From contig JARGOP010000002.1 in assembly GCA_029233965.1 (NCBI GenBank), positions 66,711-121,186 of the forward strand: 54,476 nucleotides of DNA, given 5' to 3'. The translations under genes were made by a program, and so were the position numbers. The notes beneath the pieces were generated by a model. That model saw only the letters and a program-made list of their open reading frames with translations. It was not told where the DNA came from and did not search any database. Source of the DNA: Verrucomicrobiales bacterium. Its GTDB lineage: Bacteria > Verrucomicrobiota > Verrucomicrobiia > Verrucomicrobiales > DEV007. Positions 47,882 to 54,476 of this stretch are shown in pieces. Each line of letters opens with the position of its first letter. Position 1 is the stretch's first letter.

Positions 47882-47910
47882 ACAGGGTTGAATCATCGTC
47901 TCAACCCTGT
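47882..47910. repeat. Inverted repeat, AACAGGGTTG hairpin copy 2
   Basis: ACAGGGTTGA (47882-47891) and TCAACCCTGT (47901-47910) are perfect 10-base arms with a 9-base loop. They lie in the 313-base gap (47790-48102) between convergent genes, which otherwise shows no gene. The core arms match copy 1 at 9197-9227. No T-run follows. Confidence 0.65.
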
Positions 47911-48102
47911 CTACTCATTGCCCGGGAGCGACGGGCGCCCGGTTCCGCGCTCGGGGGGGATTGAGCGAGATCGTCCCGCGACGGCCGTCTTCCAGACGGA
48001 GGATGAGGGAGCGGAATTCGCCAAAGTTCCGACGGGAACAGGGAGGGAGACGACTCACCTGAAAAACGTGCCTTTCCCGGCGGCCCTCTTCGACAAGACG
48101 TC

Positions 48103-49311
48103 TTAACCCCACAGGGAATTGCAGGATGCTGCGAGGACAGCCCGATTAGGAGGGCCGTGGGAGTCGATATTGTTATGGGAAAAGTTTCCTCCGGTGTAGA
48201 AGAGCCACCAGCGCCCGTCCCGTTGCACCAGATTGTGAGGAGCGTGCAGCATGTAGGAGGCGAGGCCGTCGCCCGGCTTTTGTCGGGGAATCCACGGTTG
48301 GCGATGAGGCCGCTCCCAGGTGATGCCATCGCTGGAGAAACAGGGTTCCAGATCGATGGTCTGACTGTCGAGGCGATAGCTCCCGAGGAGGCCGACGCGG
48401 CCTTTGTCCGTGTAGGTCACCGAGAGGTAGTAAAATTGTTGATCCATCGGATCATTCGAATCCGGCGACATGATCCGCTGTCGATTTCCCCAGTTGAGGC
48501 CGTCCGGACTGGTGTAGCGATCGATGACCCGCAGGAAACCTTTGAGATTGTCCTGCGGAGCATATCGGGGATCGTCCTCGCCCACTTCAGCGAGAGCGAC
48601 GGAATACATCTCGAAGCTGCCATCTGCGAGCTGATAGACATTGGTCGCATCGTTCGAAATCAGGTCCGCCGGCGCGAGCGGTTCGCCCGCCCCGGGTTTC
48701 GCGACCCTCGAGGCATAACGATTCAATCCCGCCGCCGCCGCCGCGGCCCCGCCCACAGCGCGATCGCCCGGATGATAAAGACAGGGAGTCGCCGCGTTCA
48801 CTACCTGAAAACGTTTCGCCGATTCATCAGTACTGTCCGCTGCCAGATACCGGACCAATCCCTCGCCATGCGCCCAGAAATAGAGTCGCGTGAGACCGTT
48901 CTGCAGTCGGATCGTCACCACCTGAACGGGATGCGCTCCTTCGGGGATCCCCCCAATGGCCAGTTCGGCATTTCGATCGGCTTCACCCGCGCTGCAAACG
49001 GCAGACAGAAAACGCCACTCACCCCCGACACGACCTTCGTGAAACCCGATGTTCTTGAACCCTGTCTCAGGCACTGAAATCCCGCTCCATATTCTCCATT
49101 GATCATCGGGGAGGGTCTCGACCGTGCTCGTGAAATTCTGAACCCAGCCGCCGGCCGGTTCACCTCGATGGCGAAACTGTTCCCCGTGCAGGGTCCATGC
49201 TTCCTGAGGAGCAAAACGGAGTGCCCCGGTTTCCGCCTTTGCCTGCGTCGCGAAGCCCACAGAGGCCACTCCTGCTTCTTTCAAAAAATGGCGTCGTGTC
49301 TTTTGTTTCAT
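48103..49311 (-). CDS. Secreted beta-propeller protein, glycosidase-like
   Basis: A 402-residue protein with a Tat-like signal (RRHFLKEAGVASVGF, twin Arg at 5-6, cleavage near AKAE). The mature part looks like a five-bladed beta-propeller of the GH43/sialidase-like type: repeated Trp/Gly/Asp-rich blades such as SPDGLNWGNRQRIMSPDSNDPMDQQFYYLSV-like segments, and SSDGITWERP and RWWLFYTGGN. Catalytic acids cannot be assigned with confidence. It may act on or bind carbohydrate in the periplasm. It ends near the 47.9 kb hairpin. The 294 bases beyond its start (49312-49605) show no gene. Confidence 0.72.
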   Translation of the reverse strand: MKQKTRRHFLKEAGVASVGFATQAKAETGALRFAPQEAWTLHGEQFRHRGEPAGGWVQNFTSTVETLPDDQWRIWSGISVPETGFKNIGFHEGRVGGEWRFLSAVCSAGEADRNAELAIGGIPEGAHPVQVVTIRLQNGLTRLYFWAHGEGLVRYLAADSTDESAKRFQVVNAATPCLYHPGDRAVGGAAAAAAGLNRYASRVAKPGAGEPLAPADLISNDATNVYQLADGSFEMYSVALAEVGEDDPRYAPQDNLKGFLRVIDRYTSPDGLNWGNRQRIMSPDSNDPMDQQFYYLSVTYTDKGRVGLLGSYRLDSQTIDLEPCFSSDGITWERPHRQPWIPRQKPGDGLASYMLHAPHNLVQRDGRWWLFYTGGNFSHNNIDSHGPPNRAVLAASCNSLWG

Positions 49312-49648
49312 GGGCGGTCGAACCGGGGTTGCAGATCAAGGCCTGCCAAGAGCAGCTTCGAACGCAAGTCAACACCTGTGCCGCTTTCAGGAAAAGCTCA
49401 CATCTCCCTTCATCATGCCCGCCGGGAAAGAAATCTATCCCACGCAAATTCGCGGGTGAGATATGAGTGGATGGAATGAAGAGGTTTTCGAAGGTCCGCA
49501 GTGGCAATTAGCAAAATTCCCGATGCTCACTCCGCCTCCCGGAAAGGTCCTTTCTAAAATCCCCGTGATCTGTCAAACTCAGATTCTCCCCGCAACAGGA
49601 TTCCCATGAGAGACCTCATCCCTTTCACCCGCCTCCTCACGCTGCTCT

Positions 49649-49882
49649 TCAGCCTCCTGATCGAGAATGCCCAACAGATCTTTGAAGTCGGAGTTCATCT
49701 TCTGTTTTTCCTTTTACGGTCACCCAATAATCACGAGCCAATTCCCACGCCGCAGCGAGCCGTTCCTCAGGGGAACGACTTTGCCAATCCAGAATCTGCT
49801 GCCGGCGCAACGCATCAAAGCTGTCGAATTTTCTCACCGACCAGTTCTTTCGCTGCTCCGCTCTCTCTTTCAGGGAACTCAT
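49649..49882 (-). CDS. Small helical protein of unknown function
   Basis: A 77-residue frame from ATG 49882. It is highly charged and helical (SLKERAEQRKNWSVRKF, then LDWQSRSPEERLAAAWELARDYW). The 'SPEERL-A-WEL' pattern resembles small proteins found near toxin-antitoxin or nucleotidyltransferase genes, but no such partner is adjacent. A + strand frame (49606-49887) overlaps it and looks less protein-like. Confidence 0.5.
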   Translation of the reverse strand: MSSLKERAEQRKNWSVRKFDSFDALRRQQILDWQSRSPEERLAAAWELARDYWVTVKGKTEDELRLQRSVGHSRSGG

Positions 49883-50055
49883 CTTGAGGCAGGTTACCAG
49901 AGAAATTCAGCAACCGCCAGAGCGAAGCGATGTGTTCCTCTTTTGCGTGTTAGCCGGAACGACTGAGTAGAATTCTTCACATGATCCCATTTTCTTTTTC
50001 CTACTCCTTTTCCTTTTCACCGCACAGGCATCGAACGGCCGAAGAGGAATCGGAG

Positions 50056-50475
50056 TCAGGCCTCACAGAGGCCGGCTACATTCTTCAGCTCCTCCATGAG
50101 CCCTTCCCGGTCGGCAGGGGAAACGAGATGGTATTTTCCATCCTTCATCTGAATCTTGACCCGCTTCACCGACGGCGCCGGGGCGCTGAGCGGATTTGAG
50201 GAGGGAGTCACCGCCTCAATCCGGTCGATCGGAACGCGGTAGCGAATCAACCCGGACCGAATCAGTAGAGTCGATTCGTCGATGACGTAGTGGCAGGGGA
50301 AGAGGACGAGACCAAAGAGGATCCCGTCGAAGATCCCGGCTCCGATGAGGACGAGCGCCGCCTCAGGCTCACTCTGCCACCAAAACGCTCCCCAGAGGAT
50401 GAGCCCGAGAGAGGAACCAATCAAAATCGGCCAGAGCCACCAATCGATTTTGGCAGGATAGGTTTTCGATTTCAT
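50056..50475 (-). CDS. Membrane protein with bacterial PH domain
   Basis: A 139-residue protein. It has two hydrophobic helices (about 13-32 LWPILIGSSLGLILWGAFWW and 40-60 LVLIGAGIFDGILFGLVLFP) followed by a bacterial PH-like domain (CHYVIDESTLLIRSGLIRYRVPIDRIEAVTPSSNPLSAPAPSVKRV), as in the PF06713 family. The role is unknown; such proteins sit in the inner membrane with a cytoplasmic beta domain. It is convergent with nothing and stands alone between small genes. Confidence 0.8.
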   Translation of the reverse strand: MKSKTYPAKIDWWLWPILIGSSLGLILWGAFWWQSEPEAALVLIGAGIFDGILFGLVLFPCHYVIDESTLLIRSGLIRYRVPIDRIEAVTPSSNPLSAPAPSVKRVKIQMKDGKYHLVSPADREGLMEELKNVAGLCEA

Positions 50476-50583
50476 GGTGCTGAAATGGAACAGAGTTATA
50501 TCAAAGACTTTACCCTCCCGAATCCCGGATTTCAGGTCGCCAATGAACGGGGTCGTGGTTTCGGATCCCGGGACCCGGTTCCT

Positions 50584-52170
50584 TTATTCCCCGTCCTTTT
50601 TCTTCAGTGTCTCAACGAGATATGCCAGGACCGTTTCATGCTTCGCTCCTTCGACTCCGGGATAGAAGAGCTCGCAGGCGACGCCGTTGGCTTCGCAGTG
50701 TTCCTGCAGTTTGACGCCGAAGTTGGAAGTGTGCGTCGGATCCTTCTGCTCCTCTCCGAGCGCCGGTGGACTCGTGTAGTAGAGATAGACCGGCGGGTCA
50801 TCGCTGCTGACGAGGGCGTAGGGCGAATATTCAGCGATCCAGGGGAGGATCGTGTCGCGCTTGCTATAGAATTCCTCGAAGTTGCCGAGTCCGAAGGCGT
50901 GACCGCCGTAGCGGCTGTTCGGCGTCCAGTCTCTCATTTGTTTGGGGTCTAGGGTCGTCTGCGCTCCGGAGACGGCCGCACAGAAAAGACGCGTCGATTC
51001 GCGGGCGACAGGATCATCGCTGTCAGGATCCGCCATCTCCGGGTGAAAGGCGATCCAGAGCGAAGAGCAGGCTCCGGCGGACCCACCCGAGGCACCGATC
51101 CGCTCTTTATCGATGTTCCATTCGCCCGCTTTGCTGCGGACGAACTGAAGGGCGCGGGCCGCATCGTGCAGCGGGGCTTTCACCGGGGGAACGACGCCCT
51201 CAGCGTTGGCTTCGGCAATGAAGCGATACTCGACCGAAGCGACCGAGATTCCCTCCTTCAATAACTCAGGAAGCATCCCGCTGAGACCGCTCAGTCTTCC
51301 GCCGGCATTCCATCCCCCGCCGTGAATAAACAAAAGGAGCGGAGTCGGCGTTGCGGATTCCGCCTGCCAGAAGTGGAGCTTCTGCTTGAGATGAGGACCG
51401 TAGGCAACATCGAAGCCGGTCGGTTCGGGAAGCTTCGGATTGTCGGCGACAAACTTCTCCGCTTCGGCTTTTCCGATCTCGCGGACGAAGATATTTCTCC
51501 ACCGGATTTCCCCGCCATGCGTCTGCAGCATGACAGGGCCGGTCGCGGGCAGCGGCAGCTCGCGGTTCCAGAAGTTTTCCATGACCGCCCCTTCGACGAC
51601 AGCCTGATTGTTCAGAGAGACCCAGGTCCGCGCTCCGATTTGCCGAATGTGAATTTTGTTCCACTGACCAAAGGGCTTGTCGGCGATGCGCAGAGGATCA
51701 CGGCCGAGGGTATCGGGAGTGTTGTTGAACAAACCGCCCGATCCCAGGTGCGGACGGCGCGTTGGTTTCTCCGGATCGAAGGCCTGATTCTTATCCCAGA
51801 TCTGAACCTGCGGAGTGCCGCGCAGGTAAATCCCGCTGTCGGCTCCGGCGACGGTTTTGTATTCGAGGGTGAACTCGATGTCGCCGAGGTCCTCGTCGGT
51901 CGTGGCGTAGGGCCCGTGACCGTCGTTGACGAGCTCGCCGTTCTCGACCCGCCAATGATCGGCGAACTCGTCCCGCATTTTCTTCAACGCCGCCTCTTTC
52001 TTTTCGCCCTCGAGCTTGGCGACGGAGTGAGGGTTCAATCCATACCAACCGGAGAGGTCTTTGCCGTTGAAGAGGGCACGGAAACCTTCCGGTGGCGTGA
52101 CCTCCTCCGCCTCGAGGGGCAACGAGATCGCAGCGAGCAGCAGGGCGGAAATGGCGGGGAAAACTTTCAT
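50584..52170 (-). CDS. Secreted fusion: 3-keto-disaccharide hydrolase domain plus alpha/beta-hydrolase
   Basis: A 528-residue protein with a Sec signal (MKVFPAISALLLAAISLPLEA). Residues ~25-235 are a DUF1080/3-keto-disaccharide hydrolase concanavalin-like domain (FRALFNGKDLSGWYG, WRVENGELV, DSGIYLRGTPQVQIWD, WNKIHIRQIG). Residues ~262-528 are an esterase/lipase-type alpha/beta-hydrolase with HGGGW at 283-287, nucleophile S364 in GGSAG, and likely D458 and H511. The frame is open beyond ATG 52170 but without coding character. It lies 95 bases downstream of the FAD oxidoreductase gene, suggesting joint processing of acylated or oxidised sugars. Confidence 0.87.
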   Translation of the reverse strand: MKVFPAISALLLAAISLPLEAEEVTPPEGFRALFNGKDLSGWYGLNPHSVAKLEGEKKEAALKKMRDEFADHWRVENGELVNDGHGPYATTDEDLGDIEFTLEYKTVAGADSGIYLRGTPQVQIWDKNQAFDPEKPTRRPHLGSGGLFNNTPDTLGRDPLRIADKPFGQWNKIHIRQIGARTWVSLNNQAVVEGAVMENFWNRELPLPATGPVMLQTHGGEIRWRNIFVREIGKAEAEKFVADNPKLPEPTGFDVAYGPHLKQKLHFWQAESATPTPLLLFIHGGGWNAGGRLSGLSGMLPELLKEGISVASVEYRFIAEANAEGVVPPVKAPLHDAARALQFVRSKAGEWNIDKERIGASGGSAGACSSLWIAFHPEMADPDSDDPVARESTRLFCAAVSGAQTTLDPKQMRDWTPNSRYGGHAFGLGNFEEFYSKRDTILPWIAEYSPYALVSSDDPPVYLYYTSPPALGEEQKDPTHTSNFGVKLQEHCEANGVACELFYPGVEGAKHETVLAYLVETLKKKDGE

Positions 52171-52265
52171 GGTAGGGCCGTGATTCTCGCAGGTGAGAGA
52201 GAATGCAAAAGCCTCAAGCGATCCGCGATGGCGCGGGTGTTGGGCGGTCGCTTCAGCACGCTCCC

Positions 52266-54353
52266 TCACTCCGTCATCGGCAACCAGCGAACCGCATCGA
52301 TGACGACATAGCCGTCCACGTCGTGATTGGAAATGACCACCTTCCCCGACTTCTCAAACGGGAAGGTCCCCACGGATGTGAACAACCGGCCCACCTTCGG
52401 CGCTTCGCGTTGATTCAACTTCACGTCGTGATTTCCTCCGGCATGGGTGATACGCACCGGAACGTTGGTCGCGCGGTTTCCATTGACGCCGTAGGCGACC
52501 TGAACCTCGTATTTCCCCGGCTTTGGCAATTCCGCCAGAAAGGTGGCCGACGAATTTCCATCCGTTGTCCCACCGTCATGATAGTAACCCTGATGAATTC
52601 CCTTTCGCAAACTCGAAGGCGACCACGGACCTTCGAGCCTGGCTTCGGAATCATCCACGACAATGCCCTCGAGGGAACTGATCGTCGTGTAGTTTGCCGC
52701 CGCTTGTGGGGGCGCCGTGTACTCAAGGATCTGCCCATCTTCCGCGAGCCTCGTTTGCAGTTGCTTGTATTCCACTTCCTGAATCGGGATCCCCTCGTCA
52801 ATCGCGAGGCTCGCCGCCGTGGCCGCGGACTGGGCGAGGACCATGAAAACCGGCTCCATGCGGATCGAACCGAAGGCAATGTGAGTGGCGGATAAACAAA
52901 CCGGCACGAGGAGGTTTTCGCACTCGGATTGCTTCGGAATGATCGAATCATAGCTGATCGGATAAGGCGGAAAACCACCGACCTGCACGTCGCCCTCATT
53001 TTTGGCGAAACCCTCCGCCGTGACATAGCGCTGGGTGTTGTGAGAATCCATCGTGTAGGCTCCCATCCCGACACTGTCGGAAACCGTTTCCTTCTGCTGA
53101 CAGTGATTCTGCGTCATCACAAAATCGCTCACCATGCGGCGGGCCTCACGGACATAGAGTTGCTGCTGCCAGCCGTTGCCCTCGGTGAACTCATCCTTAC
53201 ACATCCCCCATTTGGCGATCTCGCTTCGGATCGCTTCCGGCACCCGGGGATGATTCGCGAGGGTCCACATCAACCCCTGCTGGTAGAGAAGGTGGCGCTT
53301 CGCGATTTCCTCCCGTTCGGCGTAGCTGGCGTCCGGGTAGTCATAATTCTGCCCGATAAAATCGGTCGAAAATCCCGTTCGGTTGTTCGTATCCGTTTTC
53401 CGGTTCGGCATCGACGAATTGATCCATGGCATTCCTTTTTCTCCCGCTTCAAAATTCCGCAGGAGCAACTCGAACCATTCTTCGTCGTAGCCTTCCGGTT
53501 GGTGAAACGGAATCCGGTTTTCCGGATGATCGGTGAGACACATCCGGTAGCAGTAAGCCTGGACCCGATGATCGGCCCCGCCTTCCTCACCCGGACCGTC
53601 AGGATCGAGAAACGGCAGCAACCCGCTCTGAGGATTCCCTTTTTCCCGATAGGGATCGACGCCTCTCACGAAATTGTGATGGCGATCCATCTTCGTTTGC
53701 ACCCCGTTCAGCGTCTCGCCGTAGTGAGCATTCGCCTCCCGTCCGACCGTGTAGCTCACCCCGGCCGCCGCCAGTAAATCCCCTTCGTAGGTGGCATCGA
53801 TGAACATCTTCCCCGCAAAGGTGCGTCCTGACTCCATCGTGATTTCCACGATTTTTGAATCCACCACCTTCACCCCGGACTCGCGATTGAGTCGTTCTTC
53901 GAAAACGATTTTTAATCCCGTTTCCGCGATCCACGCCCGATAGACTGCCAGAGCCGCCGAGGGTTCAAAGGTCCACATCGTCGCTTCGCCCTGAGCCGTC
54001 CTCGTTTGCCCCGAATCTCTGTATTCCTCCCGCTTCTCCCATTTCCAGGCATCATCTTTTGCATAATGGGCGGAAATTCGTTCGTAAAACTCCCGGGAGA
54101 GCCCCCCGATGACCTGCTTGTTTCCAATGTCCGTTTGCCCGAGCCCTCCCGTCGTGAGGCCGCCTTCGCGATCCGTTGGCTCGATCACCACGACCGTTTT
54201 CCCCATCTTCTTTGCCTGAATTCCGGCCACAATCCCGGCGCTCGTCCCCCCGTAGACAACGATATCAAACGATTCCGTTTCCGCCGCCCTTCCATGGGAA
54301 AGGAAAGAGGCAAAAACTAACAGAAGCACAAAACGGTTTAAGGGGGTTATCAT
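52266..54353 (-). CDS. Secreted FAD-dependent oxidoreductase with golvesin-like C-terminal domain
   Basis: A 695-residue protein. A signal peptide (about 1-23, ending HGRA) is followed by an FAD-dependent oxidoreductase domain (about 28-545) with the dinucleotide fold VVYGGTSAGIVAG, the acidic strand end VVIEPTDREGG, GGLTTGGLG and IDATYEGDLLAAAG. The last ~135 residues (VVDDSEARLEGPW onward) are a golvesin/xanthan-lyase-like beta domain, often carbohydrate-associated. Such proteins are abundant in Verrucomicrobiota and Planctomycetota and are usually assumed to oxidise sugars. It is the last gene of the window, and the 123 bases beyond its start show nothing. It is probably co-transcribed with the DUF1080/esterase gene. 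Confidence 0.85.
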   Translation of the reverse strand: MITPLNRFVLLLVFASFLSHGRAAETESFDIVVYGGTSAGIVAGIQAKKMGKTVVVIEPTDREGGLTTGGLGQTDIGNKQVIGGLSREFYERISAHYAKDDAWKWEKREEYRDSGQTRTAQGEATMWTFEPSAALAVYRAWIAETGLKIVFEERLNRESGVKVVDSKIVEITMESGRTFAGKMFIDATYEGDLLAAAGVSYTVGREANAHYGETLNGVQTKMDRHHNFVRGVDPYREKGNPQSGLLPFLDPDGPGEEGGADHRVQAYCYRMCLTDHPENRIPFHQPEGYDEEWFELLLRNFEAGEKGMPWINSSMPNRKTDTNNRTGFSTDFIGQNYDYPDASYAEREEIAKRHLLYQQGLMWTLANHPRVPEAIRSEIAKWGMCKDEFTEGNGWQQQLYVREARRMVSDFVMTQNHCQQKETVSDSVGMGAYTMDSHNTQRYVTAEGFAKNEGDVQVGGFPPYPISYDSIIPKQSECENLLVPVCLSATHIAFGSIRMEPVFMVLAQSAATAASLAIDEGIPIQEVEYKQLQTRLAEDGQILEYTAPPQAAANYTTISSLEGIVVDDSEARLEGPWSPSSLRKGIHQGYYHDGGTTDGNSSATFLAELPKPGKYEVQVAYGVNGNRATNVPVRITHAGGNHDVKLNQREAPKVGRLFTSVGTFPFEKSGKVVISNHDVDGYVVIDAVRWLPMTE

Positions 54354-54476
54354 TGCCAGTCATAGTAGCCTTGGAGCACCGGGTTTCCACTTCACGATCG
54401 CGCAGGTGGGCCGTCCCAATCCGGTGTGGCTTCAGAGCGGGGCACAGAAGGTCTGTCCCTCTATAGACCTGATCTT

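Noticed and set aside
49606-49887. + strand 93-residue frame
   Set aside because: It overlaps the better-looking - strand frame at 49649-49882 and loses protein character after its first ~30 residues.
1-54476. CRISPR arrays, insertion sequences, prophage genes or integrase-flanked att sites
   Set aside because: No regularly spaced repeats with unique spacers, transposase, integrase or phage structural genes were seen; the only array is the contiguous 86-base repeat.

Overview
The window looks like a chromosomal segment from a Verrucomicrobiota (PVC superphylum) bacterium. This is inferred from several things: a moderately high GC content; envelope genes typical of diderm bacteria (an outer-membrane barrel, an OmpA-like protein, lgt and lspA); and secreted genes common in Verrucomicrobiota and Planctomycetota (a 3-keto-disaccharide hydrolase/esterase fusion, an FAD oxidoreductase with a golvesin-type C-terminus, small Cys-rich secreted proteins and a metacaspase). 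No marker here fixes the genus. Recognisable Shine-Dalgarno sequences are scarce, so many starts were chosen by homology.

Layout. Positions 1-12.7 kb hold housekeeping genes on the + strand: a truncated outer-membrane barrel gene, priA, yifB/comM, a small secreted protein, a tRNA-Leu with anticodon AAG, purU, hisS, an OmpA-family protein, and the TCA genes sucC, sucD and citrate synthase. From 12.7 to 34.0 kb every gene lies on the - strand and forms one nitrogen-acquisition island. From 34.3 to 39.8 kb come lgt, ileS, lspA, an FKBP-type isomerase and small secreted proteins (+). From 39.9 to 54.4 kb the content is mixed: rpsT, a metacaspase/M14-like peptidase pair, a DEDD exonuclease, an 86-bp tandem repeat, an M48 protease, an AlkD-like glycosylase, a FabZ-like dehydratase and secreted carbohydrate-active proteins.

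The island (12704-34028) is the most interesting part. Read in transcription order it encodes: a 'urea carboxylase region' type ABC transporter (binding protein, a permease with a large insertion, ATPase); a creatininase-family amidohydrolase; a Rieske oxygenase; a GlnT/gamma-glutamylmethylamide-synthetase-like ligase; a second permease and lipoprotein binding protein with no ATPase of their own; an SUMF1-fold protein; a TIM-barrel isomerase; a second Rieske oxygenase; a CE4/cyclic-imidase-like hydrolase; a second SUMF1-fold protein; a NikR-like regulator that has lost most of its metal ligands; two DUF1989 proteins; a urea/guanidine carboxylase; and allophanate hydrolase. The last four match the known guanidine pathway (guanidine to carboxyguanidine to allophanate to ammonia and CO2). 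My inference is that the upstream oxygenases and amidohydrolases convert substituted (for example N-methylated or cyclic) guanidino or ureido compounds into substrate for that core, with GlnT capturing ammonium or amine. The NikR-like protein would control the island through AGTAATAC-type palindromes seen upstream of its own gene and of the transporter. I recognised no guanidine riboswitch.
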